From positions 496,001-560,000 of the forward strand of contig NZ_JAIQDW010000001.1 of assembly GCF_020026925.1 (NCBI RefSeq): a DNA stretch of 64,000 nt, written 5' to 3'. Under the pieces are notes generated by a model that was not told the DNA's origin, did no database searches, and saw nothing but the letters and a program-made list of their open reading frames with translations. The stretch comes from Flavobacterium hibisci (GTDB lineage Bacteria; Bacteroidota; Bacteroidia; Flavobacteriales; Flavobacteriaceae). A program made the translations under genes and the position numbers. Below are positions 45,016 through 55,100 of the stretch, in pieces. Within the stretch, counting starts at the first letter, position 1. Every line of letters begins with the position of its first letter.

Positions 45016-46468
45016 GACATTTGCTGTCCTGATGATAGCTTCACTTACTGCTTCCTGTTCAAAAGATGATTATAAAATGGGTTCTGAAATAGATCCATAT
45101 GTAAGATTTCATTTTCTGGTAAGAAGCGACAATACTCCATTGGTTTATCCTGCTATAAACGGCAGTTTAGTACCACAATCCAGTTATGTAAACAATGCAA
45201 TCAAAACTTTAAAAGTGCCGGTCGCCCTGACAGCAAGTTCTTTAAAAGAAGCTGTTACTGTAAATTTTAGCGCTGTATCATCAACAGCAAATACTGACGG
45301 TTTTAAAATCAGCCCTGTTAATGAACTGGTATTTCAGGGAACAAAGCTTACTGATACCATTTTTGTTTCTTTTGATAAAAGATGGCAGGACAAACAGACT
45401 ATAACACTGAAACTTGAAAATGCTTCGAATCCTCTGGTTCACATTGGAAATCTAAATACTGAATCTACAAATGATACTTTCACAATTAATCTGGCTGAAG
45501 TTAGCACCAATTACACATTCCCTGTAAATCAATACATCCTTAAAGGGGAAGTTGGAGAAAAGTTTGATTTTAAAGTAAATTTTCCAAATGGCTATTTTCC
45601 ATCAGAATTAGAAAACCTTGAAATATTCAAATTTGAAAATGGTTTCGAATATTCCCTGACTCACGATGCTTTTGAAACAGACAAAAATTCCGTAACCTAT
45701 CATTTCACCCTTTTAGAAGACTTACAAAACGATGATATTTCTTTTATAAGTACAATTGATTTAGTAAACACAACAAATTACAGAGCTACGGGAAACACGA
45801 GTTTAACAATTGAAAAACCTATAAAAACACCAAGAGATATTCAGGCAAATCCTGCTTCAAAATTCTATGATCTGTCTAATGCTTTTTATTTGACTTACGG
45901 CGAACACTGGTTTGACAAAAGCGGAACCTGTGCATGGCAGACATTTAATGCGCTAACTTTTCCTGTGGTTGTTACTAAGAACAATCCGAATGCAGTACTT
46001 TATAGTGATAAAGGAACAACAGACCCAAATGATGATGTTTACCATGATGCTTTTAAAATAGGTTTTAATGTCGCCAGCGGAACCAATACAATTAATTCTT
46101 TTGGATTAAAAAGATGGTTTTCTAATGAAAATAATTCTGCTTCTGTTTCTCCGGGATTTAACATTAAATCTGCTTTGGAATTTTTTCCTGAAAATGGAAA
46201 CAGCAAAACTCAGGGAAGTGTATTAGTGAATCGCCAAACTTTAACTATTGGAGTAGATAAAGATCATACTTATGCAATCATTATTTCCGGAGAAGGAACT
46301 TACAAGGAAATCAGTAATGGTTTATTTGAAATTTCTTTTGAATTGAAACTAACAAATGATAAAATTTTTGGAGGAACCGTTTCCACACAATACAGAATAT
46401 ACAATAACAGAGTTTATCCAAAGCCGGCTGCCTTAAATATTGATTGTCCAAAAGAAGTCACACTATAA
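45002..46468 (+). CDS. Surface lipoprotein of unknown function in SusE/F position
   Basis: A 488-residue lipoprotein (lipobox TASC, Cys19) predicted to be a chain of beta-sandwich domains: an N-terminal segment with VPVALTASSLKEAVTVNF and a VSFDKRWQDKQTITLKLENAS stretch, and a C-terminal domain with FGLKRWFSNEN and a C-terminal NIDCPKEVTL. Two Cys residues (GTCAWQ and IDCPK) could form a disulfide. The position after SusD is that of SusE/F-like accessory binding proteins. The family is not recognised and no enzymatic motif is seen. It precedes the di-haem peroxidase gene by 3 bp. Confidence 0.75.
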   Translation: MNLIKTFAVLMIASLTASCSKDDYKMGSEIDPYVRFHFLVRSDNTPLVYPAINGSLVPQSSYVNNAIKTLKVPVALTASSLKEAVTVNFSAVSSTANTDGFKISPVNELVFQGTKLTDTIFVSFDKRWQDKQTITLKLENASNPLVHIGNLNTESTNDTFTINLAEVSTNYTFPVNQYILKGEVGEKFDFKVNFPNGYFPSELENLEIFKFENGFEYSLTHDAFETDKNSVTYHFTLLEDLQNDDISFISTIDLVNTTNYRATGNTSLTIEKPIKTPRDIQANPASKFYDLSNAFYLTYGEHWFDKSGTCAWQTFNALTFPVVVTKNNPNAVLYSDKGTTDPNDDVYHDAFKIGFNVASGTNTINSFGLKRWFSNENNSASVSPGFNIKSALEFFPENGNSKTQGSVLVNRQTLTIGVDKDHTYAIIISGEGTYKEISNGLFEISFELKLTNDKIFGGTVSTQYRIYNNRVYPKPAALNIDCPKEVTL

Positions 46469-46471
46469 TTT

Positions 46472-47620
46472 ATGAAATTAAAAAAATTAATAATACCAGT
46501 TTTATTGTTATTAAGTTTAACCGCTTATAAAACAATTGAAGAACCTGAATACACCGATATTCAGGAATTACGAAAGGCATATTCCAGCGGAGATCATTCA
46601 AAATGGCCTGCAGCAGAATTACACGAAAGTATCGACAAATCTAAATTTCAGGATATTGGTGTACTTCCGGCAGTTCCGTATCCTGCTTACAATCCCTATT
46701 CTAAAGAAAAAGAAAGTCTGGGCAAAATATTGTTTTTTGATCCGAGATTATCTGTAAGCGGACAAATTGCCTGTGCTTCCTGCCATAATCCTGAATTGGG
46801 ATGGACTGATAATCTGACGCGTTCTTTTGGCCACGACCGCCAGAACGGAAAACGAAATTCAATGACCATTTTAAATTCGGCTTATGCTAGTTCCCTATTT
46901 TGGGACGGTCGTGCGAAGAGTTTAGAAGATCAGGCGCAGTTTCCGGTAAGCGATCCTTTAGAAATGAATGAAAAACTGACAATTGCTGTTGGCAAAATTG
47001 GAAAAATAAAAGGGTACAATCCGCTTTTTGAAGCTGCTTTTGGAGATAAAAAAGTGACTCTTGAGCGCATTCAGTATGCAATCGCAACGTTCGAAAGATC
47101 CATCAACAGTCCAAAAAGTAAATTTGATCATTTCGTTAGTGGAAAATCTGATGCTTACACCGATCAGCAGGTAAAAGGGCTGCATTTGTTTAGAACCAAA
47201 GCACAATGCATCAACTGTCATAATACGCCTTATTTCAGTGACAACCAGTTTCATAACGATGGACAGGTTTTATTCGGAACAAAAAATGAAGATTTCGGGC
47301 GTTACAATGTCACAAAAGATGTAAAAGATATAGGCAAATTCAGAACACCTACGCTTCGTGAAGTAGTCAATACAAGACCCTGGATGCATCACGGACATTT
47401 TCCTACTTTACTGGATGTCGTAGAACTTTACAATTTAGGAAATCCATCACCAGTACAGAAAAAATACCTGGGAACGCCACGTGATTCTTTAATTCCGAAG
47501 GTAGATCCGATGCTTAAGAAATTAAATCTAAGCAAAGAAGAAATAAGCGATTTATTAGCATTTATCGAAACATTAAGTACGCCAACGAGAAGAATCATGA
47601 CACCTGAACTTCCAAAGTAG
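46472..47620 (+). CDS. Di-haem cytochrome c peroxidase / MauG family protein
   Basis: A 382-residue exported protein (signal peptide KLIIPVLLLLSLTAYK) with two covalent haem c sites, CASCH at residues 101-105 and CINCH at 246-250, the usual arrangement in bacterial di-haem peroxidases and MauG-like enzymes. Further family motifs are GKILFFDPRLSVSGQI, FWDGRAKSLEDQAQFPV, GLHLFRTKAQCINCH and KFRTPTLREV. It would act in the periplasm on hydrogen peroxide or oxidise a partner. It is the last gene of the ECF/FecR/SusC/SusD cluster and ends at a terminator, so it probably belongs to that regulon. Confidence 0.92.
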   Translation: MKLKKLIIPVLLLLSLTAYKTIEEPEYTDIQELRKAYSSGDHSKWPAAELHESIDKSKFQDIGVLPAVPYPAYNPYSKEKESLGKILFFDPRLSVSGQIACASCHNPELGWTDNLTRSFGHDRQNGKRNSMTILNSAYASSLFWDGRAKSLEDQAQFPVSDPLEMNEKLTIAVGKIGKIKGYNPLFEAAFGDKKVTLERIQYAIATFERSINSPKSKFDHFVSGKSDAYTDQQVKGLHLFRTKAQCINCHNTPYFSDNQFHNDGQVLFGTKNEDFGRYNVTKDVKDIGKFRTPTLREVVNTRPWMHHGHFPTLLDVVELYNLGNPSPVQKKYLGTPRDSLIPKVDPMLKKLNLSKEEISDLLAFIETLSTPTRRIMTPELPK

Positions 47621-47666
47621 AATAGTCATAATAGTTTGTTTTTTGCCACAATAAATCACAAATCCA

Positions 47667-47700
47667 AAAAGTCCGTTTCATGAATTTGAAACGGACTTTT
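47667..47700. terminator. Bidirectional terminator between peroxidase and PL11 genes
   Basis: AAAAGTCCGTTTCA (47667-47680) and TGAAACGGACTTTT (47687-47700) are perfect 14-base arms around a 6-base loop, with A- and T-runs outside. It lies between convergent genes. Confidence 0.85.
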
Positions 47701-47724
47701 TTATTGTTATCTTAAATATAAAAT

Positions 47725-49575
47725 TTACTTCTTAGAAACTAAAACAATATTAGGCTTTGGAGCCGGCTGCATCCCGCTTCCAAAGTAAAAACCGGTGTGA
47801 GGCGGCTGATTATATCCTACATTTTGCCAGGCTATACTCAAACGGTACTGAGGATCGTGCATAAAAGTATATTGTCTGACATCTGTTGGAATAGTTGTCG
47901 AGTAAATCCGTAATTCTTTATTGTCCTCGCTTCTTAAAATCAGTTCTTCTCTCCAGTCGCCTAAAATATCTGCTGAAAGTGCCGGAGTAGATTTTGTCCC
48001 GTTATTTGAAACTGCCCCCGTTGCTGTAAACAATCTGCCTTTGCCGTATTTGTCGATATAATTTGAATTCAGTAATTCTCTTGAAGTGTCGCCATCCCAA
48101 TAAATCAAAAAGTTGATTGATTTTGGCGCATCCCCTATTTTATTTCCTTTCATATCATGTAAAAACGGAGAACCGGACCACCAGCATTGTGCACCTTTTC
48201 TGGTTGGGTCAATATTATCTGCTACGCCACGCCCAACATCTTCATTTAGGGAATCGGTAAATAAAACTTTTCCATCTGCTGCTGAAAAAACGGCTACACC
48301 CGGACCGGTTGTTTTATTTTCAATTTCATGGATTCCAAACGCTTCCAAACCGGGAATTTCTGGATCCAGATCCGAAACGTGTAAAGCATCTCCGTGTCTG
48401 AAACCTGTTGTATACAATCCTTTTCCATTATCATCTACGCACATCGATCCATAAACAATTTCATCTTTTCCATCATTATCAACATCAGCAACGGTAAGTC
48501 CGTGGTTCCCCATTCCGGAGTACGGATTTTCAGCATTTTTACTATCAAAAACCCATCTTGAAGTAAGTTTTTTATTTTTAAAATCAAAAGCTGCTAAAAC
48601 TGTTCTTCCGTAATATCCACGGCACATTACCACGCTTGGATGAATTCCGTCCAAATAAGCAATACAGGCTGTAAAACGATCAATCCTGTTTCCTTTGGTG
48701 TCGTTTCCTCCGCTTCCTCCATGTCCGCCCCATCCAGCCAAATCTCCTCGCTCCGGAATATAATCTGTGGTTGTAACCAGTTTACCTGTTCTTCCGTCAA
48801 AAACAGAAAGGTATTCGGGACCTTTTAAAATCTTACCATAAGTTCCCGAATTAGGTTCTCTGTCAACCCAGTCTTTTGAAGCATCTCCAACCACATTTCC
48901 CTGACTGTCCGTGGTTCCGTCAGCTGTTTTGCAAACCAGTTCTGCAATTCCGTCACCATCGAGATCATAGACCATAAACTGTGTATAATGGGCTCCTTCG
49001 CGAATGTTTTTTCCTAAACTAATCTGCCATAGAAACTTTCCGTCTAAAGTGTAAGCCTGAAATATTGGGGGATCCGTAATTCCTGTATGCGAATTATCAT
49101 GTCCTTTTCCGGTCATGTGAACCACTAAATCATATTTTCCGTCTCCGTCTAAATCCGCTGTCGAAAGATCATTCGGAATATAACCTTCAACGGGTTTTAT
49201 CGCAATTGACAAATAATCCTTGTCCGGACTTGAAGCCGGAATTGTAAAACTTCCTTTTGCATCCTTCTCTTTTCCTTTTAAAATCGTTTTTACAAACCAT
49301 GTATTTTCTTCTTTCTCATTGGCTTTGACATCAATAAAATTTGTAGCTCCGGTAATCGGTTTTTCATTTAATTTTACGGCTTTTTGAGAACCGCTTTTTC
49401 GATATAAATTAAACGCCAGATCATCAGCATCTGTTCCTAAAACACGCCAGCTGATAAAAAATTGTCCTTTGTCTTTTATGGCAATGACGCCACGGTCTAA
49501 ACTTTCCATTTGTCTTTGCGCAAATAAAATTGAACCCGACAAAAAAAATAATAGTAATAAAATTTTATTTTTCAT
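47725..49575 (-). CDS. PL11 family rhamnogalacturonan lyase
   Basis: A secreted 616-residue eight-bladed propeller lyase that cleaves the rhamnogalacturonan-I backbone by beta-elimination. Signal peptide ends ILFAQ. Family motifs: RQMESLDRGVIAI and FFISWRVLGTDADDLAFNLYR at the start, calcium-loop-like repeats (STADLDGDGKYDLVVHMTG, VYDLDGDGIAELVCKTADG, VADVDNDGKDEIVYGSM), SADILGDWREELILRS, and the C-terminal NQPPHTGFYFGSGM. Size and motif order match PL11 (YesW/YesX-like). It is the core depolymerase of the region. Confidence 0.95.
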   Translation of the reverse strand: MKNKILLLLFFLSGSILFAQRQMESLDRGVIAIKDKGQFFISWRVLGTDADDLAFNLYRKSGSQKAVKLNEKPITGATNFIDVKANEKEENTWFVKTILKGKEKDAKGSFTIPASSPDKDYLSIAIKPVEGYIPNDLSTADLDGDGKYDLVVHMTGKGHDNSHTGITDPPIFQAYTLDGKFLWQISLGKNIREGAHYTQFMVYDLDGDGIAELVCKTADGTTDSQGNVVGDASKDWVDREPNSGTYGKILKGPEYLSVFDGRTGKLVTTTDYIPERGDLAGWGGHGGSGGNDTKGNRIDRFTACIAYLDGIHPSVVMCRGYYGRTVLAAFDFKNKKLTSRWVFDSKNAENPYSGMGNHGLTVADVDNDGKDEIVYGSMCVDDNGKGLYTTGFRHGDALHVSDLDPEIPGLEAFGIHEIENKTTGPGVAVFSAADGKVLFTDSLNEDVGRGVADNIDPTRKGAQCWWSGSPFLHDMKGNKIGDAPKSINFLIYWDGDTSRELLNSNYIDKYGKGRLFTATGAVSNNGTKSTPALSADILGDWREELILRSEDNKELRIYSTTIPTDVRQYTFMHDPQYRLSIAWQNVGYNQPPHTGFYFGSGMQPAPKPNIVLVSKK

Positions 49576-49891
49576 AATTGGTTTTGGTTGGTAAAGTTTG
49601 ATGTTTAGACTGATTTTAGGGGTTAGGGTTTGTTTTGTAAGACTATTAAATATGTAGGAACATTATTAAGTTTCACGCAGATTTAGAAAGATTTAAGCAG
49701 ATCTTTTATTTTTCTTGTCATTTTAACCGGAGGGAGAAATCACATTAGAAATTACGCAAAGAAATGACCAATCTTTGTCGAGCCACTTGTGGAGATTCCT
49801 CGTTCCTCGGAATGACAAATATTACGAAAATAAAAAATTTACAACTAAGCCTTAGTATCTCAGAATCTTAGCACTTAGTACCTCCAAAAAC
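49576..49891. other. 316-bp gene-free stretch with repeat and word spacer
   Basis: Contains the palindromic repeat copy at 49716-49817 and a degenerate spacer of TTAGTATCTCAGAATCTTAG type at 49845-49884. No coding potential was seen. Confidence 0.65.
49716..49817. repeat. Palindromic intergenic repeat, copy 2 (diverged)
   Basis: Ends TTGTCATTTTAACCGGAGGG and CGTTCCTCGGAATGACA are complementary at the tips (TGTCATT/AATGACA), and the internal GGAGAAATCAC aligns with the copies at 14713 and 60322. The right half (GGAGATTCCTCG) is diverged. Confidence 0.65.
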
Positions 49892-52087
49892 TTAAAACAT
49901 CTTCTTAAATCCTTCGCTTCTCACTTTCCATGTTCCATCTTTAGGAAACCCCGGGTTTTCAATTGCATTTCCTTCCCAGCCTGCACACATCATCGCAACA
50001 GCTGTTAGCAAACCTCCATTACCAGGAAGATAAAGTGTTAACCTTGGCGATTGATAATTGTGACCATTTTTAAGATAGGTATTGGTTATTACATTCATGA
50101 AAAGGGCATCAATAGCTTTTTCCGGCATTTGCAAACGAGCTGCAGACATCGCTGTCATTGGAAAATCCCAACCCCATGTTTTGTCCCATGACCAGGTATC
50201 CCAAACCAGATCAAAAGTGTTTTTCATGATTTTTTTATCCAGAAGAGAGGTTTCCGGAAGCATTCCGAAAGTTCCTAAAACAGACGGATGATCCGTTTTA
50301 AATTCAGGATTGGTATAGGAATCTGTTGCGCTTTCTGTTGCCAGATACACATCTTTTGCAATTGGCAAAGGCGATAATTTTTTCAGAACGTCTTCCCATT
50401 TTTCAGGAACTTTTTGGTTTAGTTTTTTCTTCCAGTTGATAGCCGTTTTTAAAGCCCAGTTCCAGTATGCCAATTCATACGTTGGATTAAAAGTTTCGAT
50501 AGCTTTGAATCTTTCCTGCGCCGGAATCACGCCAGGTCCTAAAACGTAACGATCGTTTTTACTGTCATAATTAGCGAATGAAGCCATGAAATCTGCCGTT
50601 GCAAAAACACGCTCACTGTATAAATTTAAAGTTGCTGTCGTTGGTTTTGCCTGATAGATCAAATCTGCATAGGTGATGAAATGTGGCTGTTGCCAAATCA
50701 GGAATGCCCCAACCGATGACGGACTTTCATTGCCATCATAATCTGTCATTTTTTGCCATCTTGCGCCTTCAAAGCCTTGTCTTTTAGCAATATTTTTAGC
50801 TTTTTCAAAAACGTTCTGATACCACGGAAGACTTTTTTCCAGCAATTCAGGTCTGTCCCAAAGGGCAAAATGTACACCGTGCCACCAATGCATTTCTAAG
50901 TGTGGTTTCCCGAACCAACTGTTATAGGTCAAACCGGTTTCCTGTGGCGGAACTTTTCCGGTACACTGTAATTTGGTAAGGTATTGCGAAAGAATCACAC
51001 GCCGTTCTAATTCATGTGCCCGTTTGTCTGTACTCCCTGAAAAATCAACTGCCGCCCCACTTTCCCAAAAGGATTCCCAACCACCAATACTGCTTTTTTG
51101 AATCGCTTCAAAAGAAGGAATTACAGCTTTGTTTTTATCTGTTTGAATGAACGAACAACTCAATTCTATTGTACTGCTTTTTATAGGTTCTACAACAAAA
51201 TAATGTTTTGCTTTTTCTGTAATCGATGCATTGCCTTTCCATTTCAAATTAATGTCATAGGAAATACTGTCCATTACATGTGTAATGGTAGCTTCTGATT
51301 TATTTTTGATTTTCAGATTGCTTTTATAATCTTGTTTTCCTCCCCATTTTTTCCCCATTTCAGTCCCCGCAATAGCAACTTTTGAAATAGCTACATCTTG
51401 TTTTTCTTCCCATTTCGTCCCCATATCACCCCAGAGTCCAGTTGGAAAAGGGATTCGGACACGAACTTTCAACCGCCCTTGCTGAATTAAATCCGATTCT
51501 ATTTTAAAACCTAAAGCATCTTTTGTCTGATCGCAAGCCGTTATCACTTTCACGGAAGTGCCTTCCACCTCAAAATAGCTCTCAATTTTTCCTGTCCATA
51601 AATTCAGTTTTTGATTAATGGCTTTAATATCTTCCGGTTTTACCAAACTTCCGTCTTTTTTGGTGATTTCAAAACCTATGTTTCCCAATTGTAATAAATG
51701 CGGGTTCTGACGAAACCATTCGACTGCTTCCTTTTTGCGTGCAGGTTCTTTAATTTGTGTTGAATACGAAATCTTACGACCATACTGATCTACGTCTTTT
51801 AAAGTTTCAGAAAACTTATAATTCTCTGTATTTTTATAACTGTCCCAACCCCATTCAGACTGCGTACCAAGCGGAATTCCGTTTTGGTATTTTTCCGGAA
51901 AACTTTGCAATCCTGTAGCATCCACCGTAAACGCAAAGCTCCCATTCCCAACAGTTAAAGAAGCTAAAGTATCTATTGCAGTAATTTGCACATTATGCCT
52001 TGTTACCAATGCTTTCCTGTCTATTTTTTGCTGTGAAAAAACAGAAAAAGAGAACACCAAAAATAATACACAAAGTAATTTTTTCAT
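49892..52087 (-). CDS. Secreted six-hairpin glycosidase-like protein
   Basis: A 731-residue exported protein (signal ending SVFSQ). The N-terminal part (25-320) is a beta-sandwich; the C-terminal part looks like an (alpha/alpha)6 barrel, with WFGKPHLEMHWWHGVHFALWDRPELL, GARWQKMTDYDGNESPSSVGAFLIWQQPH, WDFPMTAMSAARLQMPEKA and YLPGNGGLLTAVAMMCAGW. These resemble GH65/GH95-type catalytic domains. I cannot name the family or give certain catalytic residues. Context (PL11 downstream, DUF4450 upstream on the same strand) suggests it removes a sugar from rhamnogalacturonan fragments. Confidence 0.72.
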   Translation of the reverse strand: MKKLLCVLFLVFSFSVFSQQKIDRKALVTRHNVQITAIDTLASLTVGNGSFAFTVDATGLQSFPEKYQNGIPLGTQSEWGWDSYKNTENYKFSETLKDVDQYGRKISYSTQIKEPARKKEAVEWFRQNPHLLQLGNIGFEITKKDGSLVKPEDIKAINQKLNLWTGKIESYFEVEGTSVKVITACDQTKDALGFKIESDLIQQGRLKVRVRIPFPTGLWGDMGTKWEEKQDVAISKVAIAGTEMGKKWGGKQDYKSNLKIKNKSEATITHVMDSISYDINLKWKGNASITEKAKHYFVVEPIKSSTIELSCSFIQTDKNKAVIPSFEAIQKSSIGGWESFWESGAAVDFSGSTDKRAHELERRVILSQYLTKLQCTGKVPPQETGLTYNSWFGKPHLEMHWWHGVHFALWDRPELLEKSLPWYQNVFEKAKNIAKRQGFEGARWQKMTDYDGNESPSSVGAFLIWQQPHFITYADLIYQAKPTTATLNLYSERVFATADFMASFANYDSKNDRYVLGPGVIPAQERFKAIETFNPTYELAYWNWALKTAINWKKKLNQKVPEKWEDVLKKLSPLPIAKDVYLATESATDSYTNPEFKTDHPSVLGTFGMLPETSLLDKKIMKNTFDLVWDTWSWDKTWGWDFPMTAMSAARLQMPEKAIDALFMNVITNTYLKNGHNYQSPRLTLYLPGNGGLLTAVAMMCAGWEGNAIENPGFPKDGTWKVRSEGFKKMF

Positions 52088-52185
52088 ATTGCAGTTTTAA
52101 AATTTTATTATTGAAATTGATGTTGATATTGCCATTGATTTTTGAAATTCTTATTGACAAATTATCTAATTTTCAAATTGACTCA

Positions 52186-55100
52186 TTATCTAATTAGAGT
52201 TGTACTCATCAAACCAATCACCACATCATTGGCAATAGCTTTGAGAGTAAGACTTTTTAAGGTTTTATCTTTATTTAAAGGCAAATCCAGAATCGTTCCT
52301 GCTCCGCCATCAATTCCAAAATTCGAAAATCCTTTTATAGTCGTGAAATCTTTGAAAGTTCTGGAAACTTCTCCCGATTTCAAATAGACTCTTGGCGGTT
52401 TTGGTGCATCAGTTGTAAAAGCGAGTCCGTCAACAAAATAATCCTGTTCTATCGGCCACCAGTTTTCAGGGTTTTTAAATTGTAAAATTTCTGAAGTTCC
52501 GTCTGTGTAATTTACTTCAATTTCGCCATTTACGATACGGCTTTGCATTGGGTTAGTTGTTCCGGCAAGCATAAAATAAATGTGGGAGGCTTTTCCGCTT
52601 AATGGAATATTGACACTTTTTGGAAAATTATCCCACTGTGATGTGAAAACGATATTTTTTTGATTTGCATCAGAAGGCGTTTTGAAAACAATTCCTTCGG
52701 GAGTTATAATTTCTCCAGTTGATTTTGCTTTTTGACGCAATCCTGAGTCGTCCAGTTTCACAGAAACATTTGGGTAACACCAATTTCCGATTCCGTTAAT
52801 AGGAAGCTGCAAAGTCACTGTTTGCGGTCTTGGAGACAAATACTTCTCGTTAAAAACATCAGTCACTTTCGAATTAAAAAATGAAGAAAGTAAAATCGCT
52901 TCCTGTTTTTTTGAATGGTTAAATGGAATATCCCAGTTGGTAAAAGTTACTTCTTTTATGGTATTCGAATCTGCTTTAACAGAGAATTTATTGGTTCCCG
53001 GAACTAATTTCTCAAACGGAATAACAATAGTTTCTTTCTGATTTATACTTAAAGAAATTTTCTGCTGATTATCTTTTGCGGAAGCATCAAAAACTACATT
53101 TCCTTCAATTTTGCTTTCCGAATTATTTTTCAGGGAGATTTCAACAGAATTGTTTTTTAACTGAACAATTTCAGATTCAATTTTAGGCTTCAAATTAACA
53201 TCAACAGGCTGCCACCACGCTAAATCACCTTGTTTCAACTGAATAAAAAAAGTTTTATTCTGATTACCATATGCAATTGCCTGATACAATTTATTGTTTT
53301 TTGAAACCTCGCTCAAAACAGACTGCGGATCATAAACTGAAACAATTTCCGCTTTAGTGGTTGTTATCCCAAAAGATTCTCCGGCTGTTAAAGATTTTAC
53401 AGATTGGATGTCTTCCAAAGCGTCTCCTTTCCAGTTAATTTTGACATCATAATCAGCTTCATATGGTATTTCAACAGCAATTTTTGGAGTACCGATACTT
53501 TCCGGAATATTTTTCCAGCTAACTGATTTTCCATTAACCGTTATATTTTCAATTCCGTCAAAAGGTGCGTTAACAACCAGTTTCAAATCCATTTTTGCTG
53601 CGAACTGATTTTTTATGAGATATGAATCAGTTTTGTTTTCTCTTTTAAAATCAATTGAAATATCCGGAATATCTAAAGCTGCATGATTCCATTTTGAAGG
53701 AAATCCAGGCTGAATGGTTAAAACTGCGGCCAGAGCATCAGGCTGGATGCCGAAAAGTCCTTCTACCAAAGTCCTTGACGCCATTCCAATTGGATCCGCA
53801 AAATCACGGTACAATTCGCCTCTCATAGCATCCTGATACAAAAGCTGTTCAAAACCACCCGGAGAAGCTCCGAGGTACATACTTTCGATCAAAGCACTTT
53901 CCCACATTTTAAACGCTTTTTCAGATTGCCCGCCCTGCCAGAAAGCCAAGGAAGTATGCAATTGTTCTGCCAGAGCAACATTATTGATCGACCAGGTATA
54001 CGGCTGCCAATTGGTTGTGCTTATGGTGTAAAGATCGGTTTTATCAAGCCCTTCTGCCGAAATCGGGATATGCGGAATCTGTTTATCAACATAACTCAGC
54101 ATCTGATAACTCTCAAATGGATTCGACAATTCTGAATCGATGGTATGGTAAATACTCCAGACACCTGGAACATCATGCAATAATCTGTTTCCCAATGCAT
54201 CTTTATATTCTGCAAAAATTCCTTTTTTCGGAATCCAGAGCTGGTCTTTCGAAGCTTTTAATATTTTATCTGCTTCTTTAAGAAAAGGATTTTCATCAAT
54301 CTGAATTCTTTTGGCAACTTCGGCAACCGTTTTATTCGCATAAAAATTATAAGCAGAAGAATGAATTACGCCGCCTCCGCTGTATTGCAACGCATCACTT
54401 GCCCAGATGGTCGCATAGGCATCATAAAGTCCGTCATTATCAGGGTCAAAGTTTCTTTTTTCCCAGTTTAAATGTCTTTGAATCGTTGGCCACATTTCTT
54501 TCATGAACGAAGTATCTCCTGTCCACTTAAACTGTCTCAGCATCTGATCGAAAAATACCAGATTCATATCATAATGATGCGCCACCGTATTTTTGTTCGG
54601 ATTTCGGCTGATGTAACCACTGCTGAACATTGAGGTTCCCAAGACTTCTTTCTGGCGGGCAAAATTTCGAACGGTATCCAAAACAATTGGTCCATTTTCA
54701 GGAGTCGTAACTTGCGAATTGCTGTAACTTGTAAAATGTGTTTTCGCGCGATCATGCCAGCCTAAAGGGTCAGCAGTGTAAGCACCACGCCACGCATTCA
54801 GGTACATACGCCAGGCTATTGCTCCATGAAGATAAGCCGGACTTTCCCAAATTCCATCAGCTGCGATAGAAAGAGCCGAACCTAATGTATTAATATAAGG
54901 ATCGGGCGTTGTAATTTTTACTCTATTCGCCAAAAGATGTGTTTCCTGAACCGATTTATCATACAATTCGGATAATCCTTTTTGAGAAATATCCGATTTT
55001 AAATCTTCACTTGAAAAAAGCCAGTATATTTCCTTTTTTGAAACGGGGATTTTTCCTGTAATGAGCGTCAGATTCTCCGGATTGGAACTATATAATTCTA

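Noticed and set aside
38416..47620. Reading the SusCD locus as the importer of rhamnogalacturonan
   Set aside because: It is close to the pectin genes, but it is a separate plus-strand unit with its own sigma factor, ends at a terminator before the PL11 gene, and carries a redox enzyme instead of pectin enzymes; a link cannot be excluded but is not supported by sequence.
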